From contig NZ_FMZC01000002.1 in the NCBI RefSeq assembly GCF_900102625.1, positions 208,125-272,124 of the forward strand: 64,000 nucleotides of DNA. The letters are read 5' to 3'. Made by a program: the position numbers and the translations under genes. The DNA is from Paracidovorax valerianellae (GTDB lineage: Bacteria; Pseudomonadota; Gammaproteobacteria; Burkholderiales; Burkholderiaceae_C). A model generated the notes under the pieces. The model was given only the letters and a program-made list of their open reading frames with translations, made no database searches and was not told the DNA's origin. Positions 45,971 through 54,677 of this stretch are shown here, in pieces (position 1 is the first letter of the stretch; each line of letters begins with the position of its first letter).

Positions 45971-46465
45971 ATGGCACTGCACCTGATTTATGCACGCGCC
46001 GCCAACGGCGTGATCGGCAAGGACGGCACGATGCCCTGGCATCTGCCGGAAGACCTGGCGCATTTCCGCCAGCTCACGCACGGCTGCCCCGTGGTCATGG
46101 GCCGCAAGACCTGGGATTCGCTGCCCCCGCGCTTTCGGCCGCTGCCCGGGCGCGCCAATATCGTGGTGACGCGCCAGGCGGACTGGCAGGCCGAGGGCGC
46201 CCGGCGCGCGGCCAGCCTGCCCGAAGCGCTGCAGATGGCGGCGGCAGAAGGCAACGGCGCACCCACCTGGGTAATCGGCGGCGCGCAGATCTACGCCCAG
46301 GCGCTACCGCTGGCCACGCGCATCGAAGCGACGGAGATCGGGCGGGATTTCGAGGGCGATGCCCACGCCCCCGAGCTGGGGCCGGAGTGGGTGGAAACGG
46401 CGCGCGAGCACCATGTGAGCGCGGCGGGCCTGCCGTACAGCTTCGTGACTCTCGCGAAGCGATGA
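45971..46465 (+). CDS. folA: Dihydrofolate reductase
   Basis: This 164-residue enzyme reduces dihydrofolate to tetrahydrofolate with NADPH. It shows LIYARAANGVIGKDGTMPWHLPEDLAHF with the Met20-loop WHLPED, the NADPH-binding VVMGRKTWDSLP, and the TWVIGGAQIY motif near residue 105. The ATG at 45971 is chosen because GAGGA lies 9 bases upstream; an ATG at 45962 is in frame. It supplies the folate cycle that ThyA depends on, although thyA lies 8.4 kb away on the opposite strand. Confidence 0.95.
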   Translation: MALHLIYARAANGVIGKDGTMPWHLPEDLAHFRQLTHGCPVVMGRKTWDSLPPRFRPLPGRANIVVTRQADWQAEGARRAASLPEALQMAAAEGNGAPTWVIGGAQIYAQALPLATRIEATEIGRDFEGDAHAPELGPEWVETAREHHVSAAGLPYSFVTLAKR

Positions 46466-46474
46466 CGGGCTGAC

Positions 46475-46502
46475 GGCGGAAGGCGGAAGGCGGAAGGCGG
46501 AA
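46475..46502. repeat. Heptamer tandem repeat (GGCGGAA x4)
   Basis: Four uninterrupted copies of GGCGGAA follow the folA stop by about 10 bases. Such repeats can vary in copy number by slipped pairing. No gene covers them. Confidence 0.85.
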
Positions 46503-46743
46503 GACGCTGCAGCATCGGCTCCGGCCGTTCCGGGCACGCGCGGTCGGTTGGAACTCGCGTGCCACTGATGTTCTTTGCCGTGGCAGCAGCCAAAGCCCCC
46601 TGGCCGCACTCTGACCGCGCGGTCAGTGCAGAATCCGCGTGGCGGAATAATCCAATCCGCTGCCGGACTCGGGACCTTCGCGCCCGCCCGTGCAAGCCGC
46701 CCTCCTCTTCATAATCAGCCTCCCCCTCCCAGCCGAGCCCACT

Positions 46744-47211
46744 GTGAAACTAGACGCCATTGACCAAAAGATCCTGGATCTGTTGCAGGAAGACGCGGAC
46801 CAGCAAGGGGCGGAAATCGCCGCCAAAGTCGGCCTCTCCACCACGCCCTGCTGGCGCCGGGTGCAGCGGCTCAAGGAAAGCGGTGTCATCAAGAAAAGCG
46901 TGGCGCTGGTCGATGCGCAAATGATCAATGTCGGGGTGACGGTGTTCGTCTCGGTGCGCACCAGCACCCACACGCAGGAATGGTTCGAGAACTTCAAGGC
47001 CACCATCCAGGTCATGCCGGAGGTCGTCGAGTTCTACCGCATGAGCGGTGAAATCGATTACCTGCTGCGCGTGGTGGTGCCAGACATCGCGGCGTACGAC
47101 CGGGTTTACAAGAAGCTGATCGCCAGCAACCACCTGTGCGACATCAGCTCCAGCTTCGCGATGGAAGAGATCAAGTTCACCACCGCCCTGCCGCTGACCT
47201 ACGCACGGTAA
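46744..47211 (+). CDS. Lrp/AsnC-family regulator
   Basis: This 155-residue feast/famine regulator has an N-terminal helix-turn-helix (LDAIDQKILDLLQEDADQ…VGLSTTPCWRRVQRLKESGVI) and a C-terminal RAM domain (FVSVRTSTHTQEW…YRMSGEIDYLLRVVV). The GTG at 46744 opens the domain. It lies 100 bases from the convergent desulfurase-dioxygenase fusion gene. Cysteine-responsive Lrp homologues (DecR/CyuR type) often sit beside cysteine-desulfurating enzymes, so it may sense cysteine or a related amino acid. That is inference. Confidence 0.88.
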   Translation: MKLDAIDQKILDLLQEDADQQGAEIAAKVGLSTTPCWRRVQRLKESGVIKKSVALVDAQMINVGVTVFVSVRTSTHTQEWFENFKATIQVMPEVVEFYRMSGEIDYLLRVVVPDIAAYDRVYKKLIASNHLCDISSSFAMEEIKFTTALPLTYAR

Positions 47212-47220
47212 AACCAGCGA

Positions 47221-47276
47221 TTGCTATATTTTTCATAGCACATCTCCCTAGTGGTTATTGCGCTGGAGGCCTTTTT
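47221..47276 (+). repeat. Interspersed repeat, copy D
   Basis: It starts TTGCTATATTTTTCATAGCA and continues through CCCTAGTGGTTAT to GCGCTGGAGGCCTTTTT. It is the best intact copy in the window and lies between the convergent Lrp and desulfurase-fusion genes, where its hairpin and T-run could end Lrp transcripts. Confidence 0.7.
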
Positions 47277-47313
47277 GACTTAAAGGTCTGCAGCGGCTTT
47301 CTGATGCGCCCGT

Positions 47314-49554
47314 TCAGTTGCGCCACAGCGCCATGCCGCCCGCCAGACTGAAGGCGCGCGCGTGGCCCAGGCGGCGCAGCGCCTTGGCGGCCTGCGCGCT
47401 GCGGTTGCCGCTGCGGCAAAAGAACAGCACGGGCGTGTCGGGCGGCAGGGTGAGCCAGTCCGGCAGGGCATTCACCAGCGCCGACAGCGGCACCGCCTGG
47501 CGCTGCACGGTGCCGCCCAACTCGGGCGCACGGCCCAGGCGCTGCTCGTAGGGCTCGCGCACATCCACCAGCAACAGCGAAGGCTCGCCTTTCAACAAAG
47601 CCTGCAGGGCCGCGGCGTTGAGGTCGCTGGAGGCCGCAGCCGCGCATGGGGAGGCATCCACACGGGCGCCGCACACCATCGGCTGGCCGCCCGTCGCCTG
47701 GGGCGCCAGGCTGTGTTCCAGCTGCGCCTTGGCTTCGGCAAACGCCTGCGCATCCAACCGGCCGTCCAGCACCTGGGCCAGCAGCGGCTGGGCGGTGAAC
47801 TCGGTGCCCAGGGTGCTGGCGAAGCGATCGTCGTAATCGTGACCCGGCAGCAGCAGGGTTTGCGGGCCGAGCACCTGCGCCAGCCGGTGCAGCGACGGCC
47901 CGAAGGCGAGCGGCGCGCTCTGGGCGAAATCGCTGCGGCCCAGGGCGCCGGGCATCACGGTGTCGCCCACGAAGGCCAGGCGCAGCCCCTGCGCGCCGTG
48001 CAGCAGGTACGTGGTGGAGTCTTCGGTGTGGCCGGGCGAGGCCAGGCGCGTGAGGTGCATCGCGCCTAGGTCGATCCGGTCGGCGCCTTGGGGCCAGCCC
48101 AGGGCGTCTACCGCGCCGGCTTCAAAAGTATGGCCGCCCAGCGCAGCACGCAACTGCGGTGCGGATGACGCATGGTCGCCGTGGCTGTGCGTGTCGAGCA
48201 CCGCCATCAGCGTGTAGCCCTGGCAGCGCACCAGTTGCGCGAGCCGCTCTGTCAGTTCGGGCAGCGGGTCGATCACGGCGCAGCGGCGGCTGGCGGCATC
48301 GGCCACGAGGTAGCAGCAAGCGCCGTCCACGACGAAGCGCGTCACGCCCTCGACCGGCGGCGCGGCGTGCTGCGACGGAGCCAGGCAACTGTCGCGCAGC
48401 GAGTCGCCGCAGGCCCGGATGCGAGCGCAGGCCTCGTGGATGAAAGCGCTGTCGGCCGCCGGGCCGAACGACAGCCGCACGGCCGAGGCCGACTGCCACG
48501 CCGGCAGTTGCATGGCCTCCAGCACGTGGCTGGGCTGGGCCTTGGCCGCGCTGCAGGCCGAGCCGCCGCTGACGCGCACGCCGGCCGCATCGAACAGGTC
48601 CAGCAGCAGTTTGGAGCCCACGCCCGGCACAGAAAAGTTGAGCGTGGTGGGCAGGCAGTGCTCGGGCGGCGCGTTGAACACCAGGCCTGGAAAGGCATCC
48701 CGCAACGCATCGCCCAGGCGCGCGCGGTAGTCGGCCAATACCGCCGGGGGCTGGAAGGTGGTGCCGTCCTCCAGCGCCGCCAGCACCGCGCCCAGCGCGG
48801 CGATGCCCGCCATGTTCTCGGTGCCGGAGCGCAGCGCGCCCTCCTGGCCGCCGCCGGCCATCATGGGCGTGAAGGGGGCGCCTTCGCGCACGTACAGCAG
48901 GCCGATGCCCTTGGGCGCGTAGAGCTTGTGGCCCGAGAACGTGGCGTAGTCGATGGGGTGGTCCACCAGTTGCAGCGGCATCTTGCCCAGGGCCTGCACG
49001 CTGTCCACCATCCACAGGGCGCGGCTGCCGGCCAGCGCGAGGGCGATGCCCGCCAGATCGCTGACCACGCCGGTTTCGTTGTTGGCCGCCATGGTGCACA
49101 CCAGCCCGGCACGCGGCGCATGGGCGCGCAGCCAGCCAAGGTCGTGGCGGCCATCGGGCCCCACGGGAATCGGCAGCACCTGCAGGTTCAGCTGCAGCAG
49201 CGCATTCCAGTGCTTGAGCGCTTCGGGAACCGCCTTGTGCTCGGTGGCGCCGTAGAGCAGCAGGTCCGGCACGGCCTCGCCCGCGGCGCGCTGCACGCGC
49301 AGGCGGTCCAGCGCAGACAGCACCGCCGTCTGAATGCCCTCGGTCGCGCCGCTCACGAACATCAGTTGCCCCGACGGCGCGCCCACCACCCGGCGCGCCC
49401 GGGCGCGAACCGCGTCCATCAGCGCACGGGCCTTGAGGCCGGTGCTGTGCGTGCTGCTGGGGTTGCCGTAGTCGTCCGCCATCGCGGCCAGGGCGGCGGC
49501 GCGGGAAGCGGGAAGGACGGGCGTGGTGGCGTTGGCGTCGAGGTAGATTTCCAT
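47314..49554 (-). CDS. Triple fusion: cysteine desulfurase / persulfide dioxygenase-like MBL / rhodanese
   Basis: This 746-residue protein has three complete sulfur-enzyme modules. Residues 1 to about 395 are a NifS/IscS-type PLP cysteine desulfurase with Lys210 in FSGHKLYAPKG and the sulfur-accepting Cys334 in VSGGSACSAAK. Residues about 400-620 are an ETHE1-like metallo-beta-lactamase fold with THSHGDH (His456, His458, Asp460, His461), His509, Asp531 and His572. Residues about 645-746 are a rhodanese with Cys713 in FFCRSGNRSAQ. All key residues are present. The modules could pass sulfane sulfur from cysteine to oxidation and sulfite/thiosulfate in one polypeptide. The ATG at 49554 opens MEIYLDANATTPV. 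Dioxygenase-rhodanese fusions are known; adding a desulfurase is unusual. Confidence 0.88.
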   Translation of the reverse strand: MEIYLDANATTPVLPASRAAALAAMADDYGNPSSTHSTGLKARALMDAVRARARRVVGAPSGQLMFVSGATEGIQTAVLSALDRLRVQRAAGEAVPDLLLYGATEHKAVPEALKHWNALLQLNLQVLPIPVGPDGRHDLGWLRAHAPRAGLVCTMAANNETGVVSDLAGIALALAGSRALWMVDSVQALGKMPLQLVDHPIDYATFSGHKLYAPKGIGLLYVREGAPFTPMMAGGGQEGALRSGTENMAGIAALGAVLAALEDGTTFQPPAVLADYRARLGDALRDAFPGLVFNAPPEHCLPTTLNFSVPGVGSKLLLDLFDAAGVRVSGGSACSAAKAQPSHVLEAMQLPAWQSASAVRLSFGPAADSAFIHEACARIRACGDSLRDSCLAPSQHAAPPVEGVTRFVVDGACCYLVADAASRRCAVIDPLPELTERLAQLVRCQGYTLMAVLDTHSHGDHASSAPQLRAALGGHTFEAGAVDALGWPQGADRIDLGAMHLTRLASPGHTEDSTTYLLHGAQGLRLAFVGDTVMPGALGRSDFAQSAPLAFGPSLHRLAQVLGPQTLLLPGHDYDDRFASTLGTEFTAQPLLAQVLDGRLDAQAFAEAKAQLEHSLAPQATGGQPMVCGARVDASPCAAAASSDLNAAALQALLKGEPSLLLVDVREPYEQRLGRAPELGGTVQRQAVPLSALVNALPDWLTLPPDTPVLFFCRSGNRSAQAAKALRRLGHARAFSLAGGMALWRN

Positions 49555-49610
49555 GGCGTTTTCTCGATTTCGATGAATCTTGGTAACTGCGTCCATGGTA
49601 AGCAGCCACT

Positions 49611-49629
49611 ATGAGAATATTTTTCTCAT
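49611..49629. promoter_or_regulatory. Inverted repeat upstream of the sulfur fusion gene
   Basis: ATGAGAA and TTCTCAT are perfect 7-bp arms around a 5-base AT spacer, 57 bases upstream of the fusion gene's start codon. The A/T-rich centre with short arms resembles Lrp/AsnC operators. It is a candidate site for the Lrp-type regulator encoded at the other end of the gene. Confidence 0.55.
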
Positions 49630-49876
49630 TTATCGTCGAAATTAGAAATGCAGCAATCTCTCGCATCGGTGAGACCGGCACTGGAGATAACGTTTTGCCT
49701 GCAGCCGTTGCAGCCCCTGTTCGGCCCTGCGCAAGCGGGCAGGCCAAGGGCCTCGTCCACAATAGAGGGTTCGCCGCGGCCCCACTCGGCGCCGCGATGC
49801 CACCCCGTGCGGGATTTTTGCAGCGAGCGGTTTTTCGCCGCTGAGCCCACCCCGGTGACGTCGAGAGAAAGCATCC

Positions 49877-52579
49877 ATGCAGCAGGTAGAAAACGCCCCA
49901 TCCACCGCCCCGTCCACCGCCACCGCTGGCATCCCTGCTCCCGTCGGCGGGCCCGTCACGCCCCCGGTGGGGGCCGACCTGTCGCACCACACGCCGATGA
50001 TGCAGCAGTACCTGGCCTTGAAGGCGGCATACCCCGACACGCTGGTTTTCTACCGCATGGGCGACTTCTACGAGGTGTTCTTCGCCGATGCCGAGAAGGC
50101 CGCACGGCTGCTCGACATCACGCTCACGCAGCGCGGGCAGTCCGGCGGGCAGCCGGTGGTGATGGCCGGGGTGCCGTTCCATGCGCTGGAGAACTACCTG
50201 GCCCGGCTCATCAAGATGGGCGAATCGGTCGCGATCTGCGAGCAGGTGGGCGAAGTGGGCGCCTCCAAGGGGCCGGTGGAGCGCAAGGTGGTGCGCGTGG
50301 TCACGCCGGGCACGCTGACCGATAGCGAACTGCTGTCCGACAAGGCCGAATCGCTGCTGCTGTCGATCCACCAGGGCCCGCGGGCGCGCTGCGGCCTGGC
50401 ATGGCTGAGCGTGACGCAGGGTCTGGTCCACCTGGCCGAATGCATGCATGACGAGGTCGGCGCGTGGATCGCGCGCATCGGCCCCAGCGAAGTGATCTAC
50501 AGCGCCGGCGTGACCGAGCGCTTCGAAGAGCAGCTCAAGGCGCTGCGCCATAACGGCACGTTCGCCTGCCCGTTGAGCCTGCGGCCCGACTGGCAGTTCG
50601 ACGCCGCCCTGGGCGAGCGCAAGCTGCTGGAGCACCTGGGCGCCGCGAGCCTGAACGCCTGGAGCGCGCAGGACCTGGCCCACTCGCACGCCGCCGCCTC
50701 GGCACTGCTGGCCTATGCCGAGCACACGCAGGGCCGCTCGCTCACCCACGTGCATGGTGTGCGCGTGCAGCAGAGCGACGAACTGATCGCCCTGCCCCTG
50801 GCGACGCGCCGCAATCTGGAACTGACGCGCACGCTGCGCGGCGAAGACTCGCCCACGCTTTTTTCGCTGCTGGACACCTGCATGACCGGCATGGGCAGCC
50901 GCCTGCTCAAGACCTGGCTGCTGGAGCCGCGGCGCGATCGCACCGAAGCGCGCCAGCGCCTGTCGGCCACGGCCGCGCTGCGCGGCACCGGAGCGGGCGC
51001 GGGCCCGTGGCAAATCCTGCGGGGCGAACTGCGCGGTGTGAGCGACGTGGAGCGCATCACCGCGCGCATCGCGCTGCGCCAGGTGCGTCCCCGCGAACTG
51101 CTGGGCCTGTGCAAGACGCTACAAAAAGCAGAGCAGCTTGCCGGTGCATTCATTGCGCCAGAGCCGTTTTTGGCTCAGATCTTCGAACACCTGCGGCCGC
51201 CGGTCGATTGCGGCGAACTGCTGCGCGCGGCCATCCATGAAGAGCCCGCGGCGCTGGTGCGCGACGGCGGCGTGATCGCGGCGGGCTTCGATGCCGAGCT
51301 GGACGAACTGCGCGGCATCCAGACCCATTGCGACACGTTTTTGCTCGACCTGGAAACGCGCGAGAAAGCGCGCACCGGCATCGCCAACCTGCGCGTTCAG
51401 TTCAACAAGGTGCATGGCTTTTACATCGAGGTGACGAGCAGCCACCTGGACCGCGTGCCCAACGACTACCGCCGCCGCCAGACGCTCAAGAACGCCGAGC
51501 GCTTCATCACGCCCGAGCTGAAAACCTTCGAGGACAAGGCCCTGTCGGCACAGGAACGCGGCCTGGCGCGCGAGAAATGGCTCTACGAACAGGTGCTGGA
51601 CCAGTTGCAGCCGCACGTGCCCGCGCTCACCCGGCTGGCGCATGCGCTGGCCACGCTGGACGTGCTGTGCGCGCTGGCAGAACGCTCGCTCACGCTGAAC
51701 TGGTGCGCGCCGCAGTTCGCGCCCGAGCCCTGCATCGAGATCGAAGGCGGACGCCACCCGGTGGTGGAGGCGCGGCTGGCCGAGACCTCGTCCGGCAGCT
51801 TCATCGCCAACCACACGCGGCTGAACGCCAACACCCGCATGCAGGTCATCACCGGCCCGAACATGGGCGGGAAATCGACCTACATGCGGCAGGTGGCGCT
51901 GATCGTGCTGCTGGCCAGCATGGGCAGCCACGTGCCGGCCACTTCGTGCCGGCTGGGCCCGATCGATGCGATCCACACGCGCATCGGCGCGGCCGACGAC
52001 CTGGCCAATGCGCAATCGACCTTCATGCTGGAGATGACCGAGGCCGCGCAGATCCTGCATTCGGCCACGCCGCACAGCCTCGTGCTGATGGACGAGATCG
52101 GGCGCGGCACGAGCACCTTCGACGGCCTGGCGCTGGCCAGTGGCATCGCCACGCACCTGCACGACCGCACCAAGGCCTTCACGCTGTTCGCCACGCACTA
52201 CTTCGAGCTGACCGAGCTGTCGGCCCGACACCAGCACGCGGTGAATGTGCACGTGGGCGCGACCGAGTCGGGCTCGAACATCGTCTTCCTGCACGAGATC
52301 CAGCCCGGCCCGGCCAGCCGTAGCTACGGCATCCACGTCGCCCGCCTGGCGGGGGTGCCCGGCCCGGTGCTGAACCACGCCCGCCACACGCTCGCCGCGC
52401 TGGAGCAGCGCGCGAACGAGGGCGAGACGCAGGTCGATCTGTTCGCCGAACCGCCCGATGCCGACGGCCCGCTGGTGAGCCCGGTGGAGGCGGCCCTGGC
52501 CGACCTGCAGCCCGACACCCTGAGCCCGCGCGAGGCGCTGGACGCGCTGTACCAGCTCAAACGGCTGGCCCGGGCTTAA
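49877..52579 (+). CDS. mutS: DNA mismatch repair protein MutS
   Basis: This 900-residue mismatch recognition ATPase of methyl-directed repair has the mismatch-binding domain with the Phe-x-Glu motif ([13 protein letters not shown]). It also has the connector and lever regions, the ATPase with Walker [14 protein letters not shown] and Walker [20 protein letters not shown], and a C-terminal dimerisation tail. It is about 45 residues longer than the E. coli protein, partly from a Pro/Thr-rich N-terminal extension of about 40 residues. Codons near 414-432 coincide with a copy of the interspersed repeat. The ATG at 49877 lies well upstream of the conserved [10 protein letters not shown] start, so a shorter form from 49997 is possible. 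Confidence 0.95.
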   Translation: MQQVENAPSTAPSTATAGIPAPVGGPVTPPVGADLSHHTPMMQQYLALKAAYPDTLVFYRMGDFYEVFFADAEKAARLLDITLTQRGQSGGQPVVMAGVPFHALENYLARLIKMGESVAICEQVGEVGASKGPVERKVVRVVTPGTLTDSELLSDKAESLLLSIHQGPRARCGLAWLSVTQGLVHLAECMHDEVGAWIARIGPSEVIYSAGVTERFEEQLKALRHNGTFACPLSLRPDWQFDAALGERKLLEHLGAASLNAWSAQDLAHSHAAASALLAYAEHTQGRSLTHVHGVRVQQSDELIALPLATRRNLELTRTLRGEDSPTLFSLLDTCMTGMGSRLLKTWLLEPRRDRTEARQRLSATAALRGTGAGAGPWQILRGELRGVSDVERITARIALRQVRPRELLGLCKTLQKAEQLAGAFIAPEPFLAQIFEHLRPPVDCGELLRAAIHEEPAALVRDGGVIAAGFDAELDELRGIQTHCDTFLLDLETREKARTGIANLRVQFNKVHGFYIEVTSSHLDRVPNDYRRRQTLKNAERFITPELKTFEDKALSAQERGLAREKWLYEQVLDQLQPHVPALTRLAHALATLDVLCALAERSLTLNWCAPQFAPEPCIEIEGGRHPVVEARLAETSSGSFIANHTRLNANTRMQVITGPNMGGKSTYMRQVALIVLLASMGSHVPATSCRLGPIDAIHTRIGAADDLANAQSTFMLEMTEAAQILHSATPHSLVLMDEIGRGTSTFDGLALASGIATHLHDRTKAFTLFATHYFELTELSARHQHAVNVHVGATESGSNIVFLHEIQPGPASRSYGIHVARLAGVPGPVLNHARHTLAALEQRANEGETQVDLFAEPPDADGPLVSPVEAALADLQPDTLSPREALDALYQLKRLARA
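51118..51171 (-). repeat. Interspersed repeat remnant, copy E (inside mutS)
   Basis: GCTACAAAAAGCAGAGCAGC is followed by TTGC…CATTGCGCCAGAGCCGTTTTT, matching the CTACAAAAA, AGCAGCTTGC and GCGCYRGAG blocks of this repeat family. It codes for [18 protein letters not shown] in the lever region of MutS, where other MutS proteins vary in length. The orientation is tentative. Confidence 0.45.
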
Positions 52580-52608
52580 GCGGCGCAGGCCGCCTGCGTT
52601 CTGCCAGC

Positions 52609-53511
52609 TTATTCGGCCGCTGCAGCGTCGGGCTGCGGAGCCTTCGGCGCGCGTTCGAACTTCGTCTTGGCGGCGATCTGCTGCCGGTCGGACAGGCCAT
52701 CCATGTCGCGGTACAGGTGCACCGAAAGCGCGATGTCGCCAGAGGTGTTTTTGAGGCTGTGTGGAATGCCCAACTCCGTCGGGCCGAAGCCGTCCATCGA
52801 CCCTTGAAGTCGCTCGTTCTTCTTGTCCTTGACGGCCAGAGGCACAGGCGCGCCCTCGGGCGTTTCAGTGGGGGAATAGAGCCGCTCCCACAGGTTGCCC
52901 TTCAGCACGAACGACGCGCATTCGTTGGGATGGTCGTGGATCGGGGTTTTCTGGCCATCGGCGAATGCGAACAATTGCAGGCAGAACGATTCGCCGGCCT
53001 CTGCATGGCTGTGAAGCAGGTAGCGGCCATAGCCCGCCAATTCACCGCTCTTGGGTTGGTAGACGTCGGTCGATAGCTGGGCCTCTTTCAGCAGGCCATC
53101 CAGGGCGCCTGCCACGCAGTCGCGCACATCCTTGCCCGCCGCGATATCGGCCTTCACCGAGGCCTGGCCCAGGAACGATCGAATGCCTGCCTCCAGGCGT
53201 TTCTGGTTGCCGATGTGCTTTTGCTGGTTCTGCGCGGAAACAGCGGTGTAGACCTTGTCGAGCGCAGCTTCGCGGGTGGCGATGTCTTTGGCGTCGGCGC
53301 CGGGCAAAGCGATGCGTGGACGCTTTGCAGCCGCCGAAGCCTGAGACGCGTCCGAAGAGCGCGCCGGCAAGCCATCCAGGCGCGCGTCGTTGGCGGATTG
53401 ACTGTTGGCCGGGGCAGGCCGCTTTGCCGACGATGCCGTATCGGCGATGTCGGTGCGGTCCGTCCGCGGGGAAGATGAGCGGGAGGGCGAAGCAATGGAA
53501 CTGGTGGTCAT
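52609..53511 (-). CDS. Candidate type III effector with cysteine dioxygenase-like cupin
   Basis: This is a 300-residue protein in two parts. Residues 1-75 begin MTTSSIASPSRSSSPRTD and are Ser/Pro/Ala-rich without early acidic residues, as in type III secretion signals. Residues about 80-285 resemble type I cysteine dioxygenase: a helical lead-in, then TPIHDHPNECASFVLKG with the HxH iron ligands, and IALSVHLYRDMDG with the third His. Cysteine dioxygenases oxidise thiols with Fe(II) and O2. There is no signal peptide. A perfect PIP box lies 114 bases upstream, which suggests HrpX control and delivery into host cells. The catalytic fold is supported by motifs; the effector role and host target are inference. 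Confidence 0.75.
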   Translation of the reverse strand: MTTSSIASPSRSSSPRTDRTDIADTASSAKRPAPANSQSANDARLDGLPARSSDASQASAAAKRPRIALPGADAKDIATREAALDKVYTAVSAQNQQKHIGNQKRLEAGIRSFLGQASVKADIAAGKDVRDCVAGALDGLLKEAQLSTDVYQPKSGELAGYGRYLLHSHAEAGESFCLQLFAFADGQKTPIHDHPNECASFVLKGNLWERLYSPTETPEGAPVPLAVKDKKNERLQGSMDGFGPTELGIPHSLKNTSGDIALSVHLYRDMDGLSDRQQIAAKTKFERAPKAPQPDAAAAE

Positions 53512-53821
53512 GGGTTTGAAACGTGGTGAATCAATGAATGAAGGGATAAGGCGAGACAAGCCGGAATGGCGGGAACGGCGAAGTAAATGCCGCTCACCAC
53601 CCACCTCCATTTTTCAAACCGTGGCCGAAAACAAAGAGCGCCATGCGAAGCGCGTAGTGGCAGGTGCGAATGTCTTTCCATATAGCGGAAAGATCTCAAC
53701 CCATCTGCGCGCTGCCTTAAACGCTTTTCACGGCGTGCCGGCCTGCGCCCTGCCAGCGGGGCCATGCACCAGAATGGCGACAACCCTCTACACTCGACCC
53801 TTTGTTCCCAAGTTGCCCCCC
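53512..53821. other. Divergent promoter region (effector / Anbu gene)
   Basis: These 310 bases separate the minus-strand effector candidate from the plus-strand Anbu-type gene. They contain the PIP box at 53625-53649. A second, imperfect TTCGC pair with 16-base spacing overlaps it (53645-53670). I see no gene in the interval. Confidence 0.6.
53625..53649 (-). promoter_or_regulatory. PIP box (HrpX-type activator site)
   Basis: On the minus strand it reads TTCGC, 15 bases, TTCGG, a perfect TTCGB-N15-TTCGB box, 114 bases upstream of the effector candidate's ATG. A possible -10 (CATTTA) lies at 35-base spacing, slightly off the 30-32 optimum and one base from consensus. Confidence 0.68.
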
Positions 53822-54649
53822 ATGACGTATTGCGTCGCCATCAAGCTCAATGCCGGACTGGTTTTCCTGTCCGATTCCCGCACCAACGCGGGCCTGGACC
53901 AGATCAGCTCCTTTCGCAAGATGATGATCTACGAGAAGGCTGGCGACCGTTTCATGGTGCTGCTGTCCGCCGGCAACCTGAGCATCTCGCAATCGGTGCG
54001 GGAGCTCCTGCAGTCCGAGCAGCTCACCGACCGCGACGGCGGCGAGCCCATGACCATCTGGAACGCCAAGAGCATGTTCGACGCCGCGCGCGTGCTGGGC
54101 GCGGCGGTGCGCCATGTGTACGAGCGCGATGGCGCGGCGCTCAAGCGGTCCGGTGTGGATTTCAACGTGTCGCTGGTGTTCGGCGGGCAGATCCAGGGCG
54201 AGGGCATGCGCTTGTTCCAGGTGTATTCGGCCGGCAACTTCATCGAGGCGACCTCGGAAACGCCTTACTTCCAGGTCGGCGAATCCAAATACGGCAAGCC
54301 GGTGCTCGACCGGGTGCTGACCCCCGACACCCCGCTGGACGAAGCCGCCAAGTGCGCCCTGGTGTCGATGGACAGCACGCTCAAATCGAACCTCTCGGTG
54401 GGCCTGCCGCTGGACCTGGTGGTATACGAGGTCAACCAGTTCGCCACCGACAAGATCGTGTGCATCGACGAACACAACCCCTATTTCCGCATGCTGCACA
54501 ACAGTTGGGGCGAGAAACTGCGCGAGGTGTTCGACAGCATCGAAGACCCGGCCTGGCATGGCGGCTTGACCGAAGTGCCGCTGAAGGTGGAGCCTTCGCG
54601 CAGCCGCCCGATCAAGAAGATCACCAATCCGCGCGACAAGCTCGTCTGA
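53822..54649 (+). CDS. Proteasome-type peptidase (Anbu/BPH family)
   Basis: This 275-residue Ntn hydrolase resembles the bacterial proteasome homologue Anbu. It begins MTYCVAIKLNAGLVFLSDSRTN. After Met removal, Thr2 becomes the N-terminal nucleophile, and Asp18 (LSDSRTN) and Lys33 (SFRKMM) complete the proteasomal triad. The body keeps the family's AGNLSISQSV and GPLDLVVYE-like strands (here LPLDLVVYEVN). Anbu is usually encoded with ATP-grasp, alpha-E and transglutaminase genes; none is adjacent here. The start at 53822 is required for the exposed Thr. The substrate is unknown. Confidence 0.88.
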   Translation: MTYCVAIKLNAGLVFLSDSRTNAGLDQISSFRKMMIYEKAGDRFMVLLSAGNLSISQSVRELLQSEQLTDRDGGEPMTIWNAKSMFDAARVLGAAVRHVYERDGAALKRSGVDFNVSLVFGGQIQGEGMRLFQVYSAGNFIEATSETPYFQVGESKYGKPVLDRVLTPDTPLDEAAKCALVSMDSTLKSNLSVGLPLDLVVYEVNQFATDKIVCIDEHNPYFRMLHNSWGEKLREVFDSIEDPAWHGGLTEVPLKVEPSRSRPIKKITNPRDKLV

Positions 54650-54677
54650 CGCCTTTTCGGCCGCGCCCTGCAGCAGC

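Noticed and set aside
48122..51013. Long minus-strand frame spanning the fusion gene promoter and the start of mutS
   Set aside because: It runs in another frame of the fusion gene and antisense to mutS, with no recognisable domain.
53645..53670. A second TTCGC…TTCGC pair overlapping the PIP box
   Set aside because: The spacing is 16 bases, not the 15 required between the five-base half sites; the overlapping 15-base pair fits the consensus exactly.
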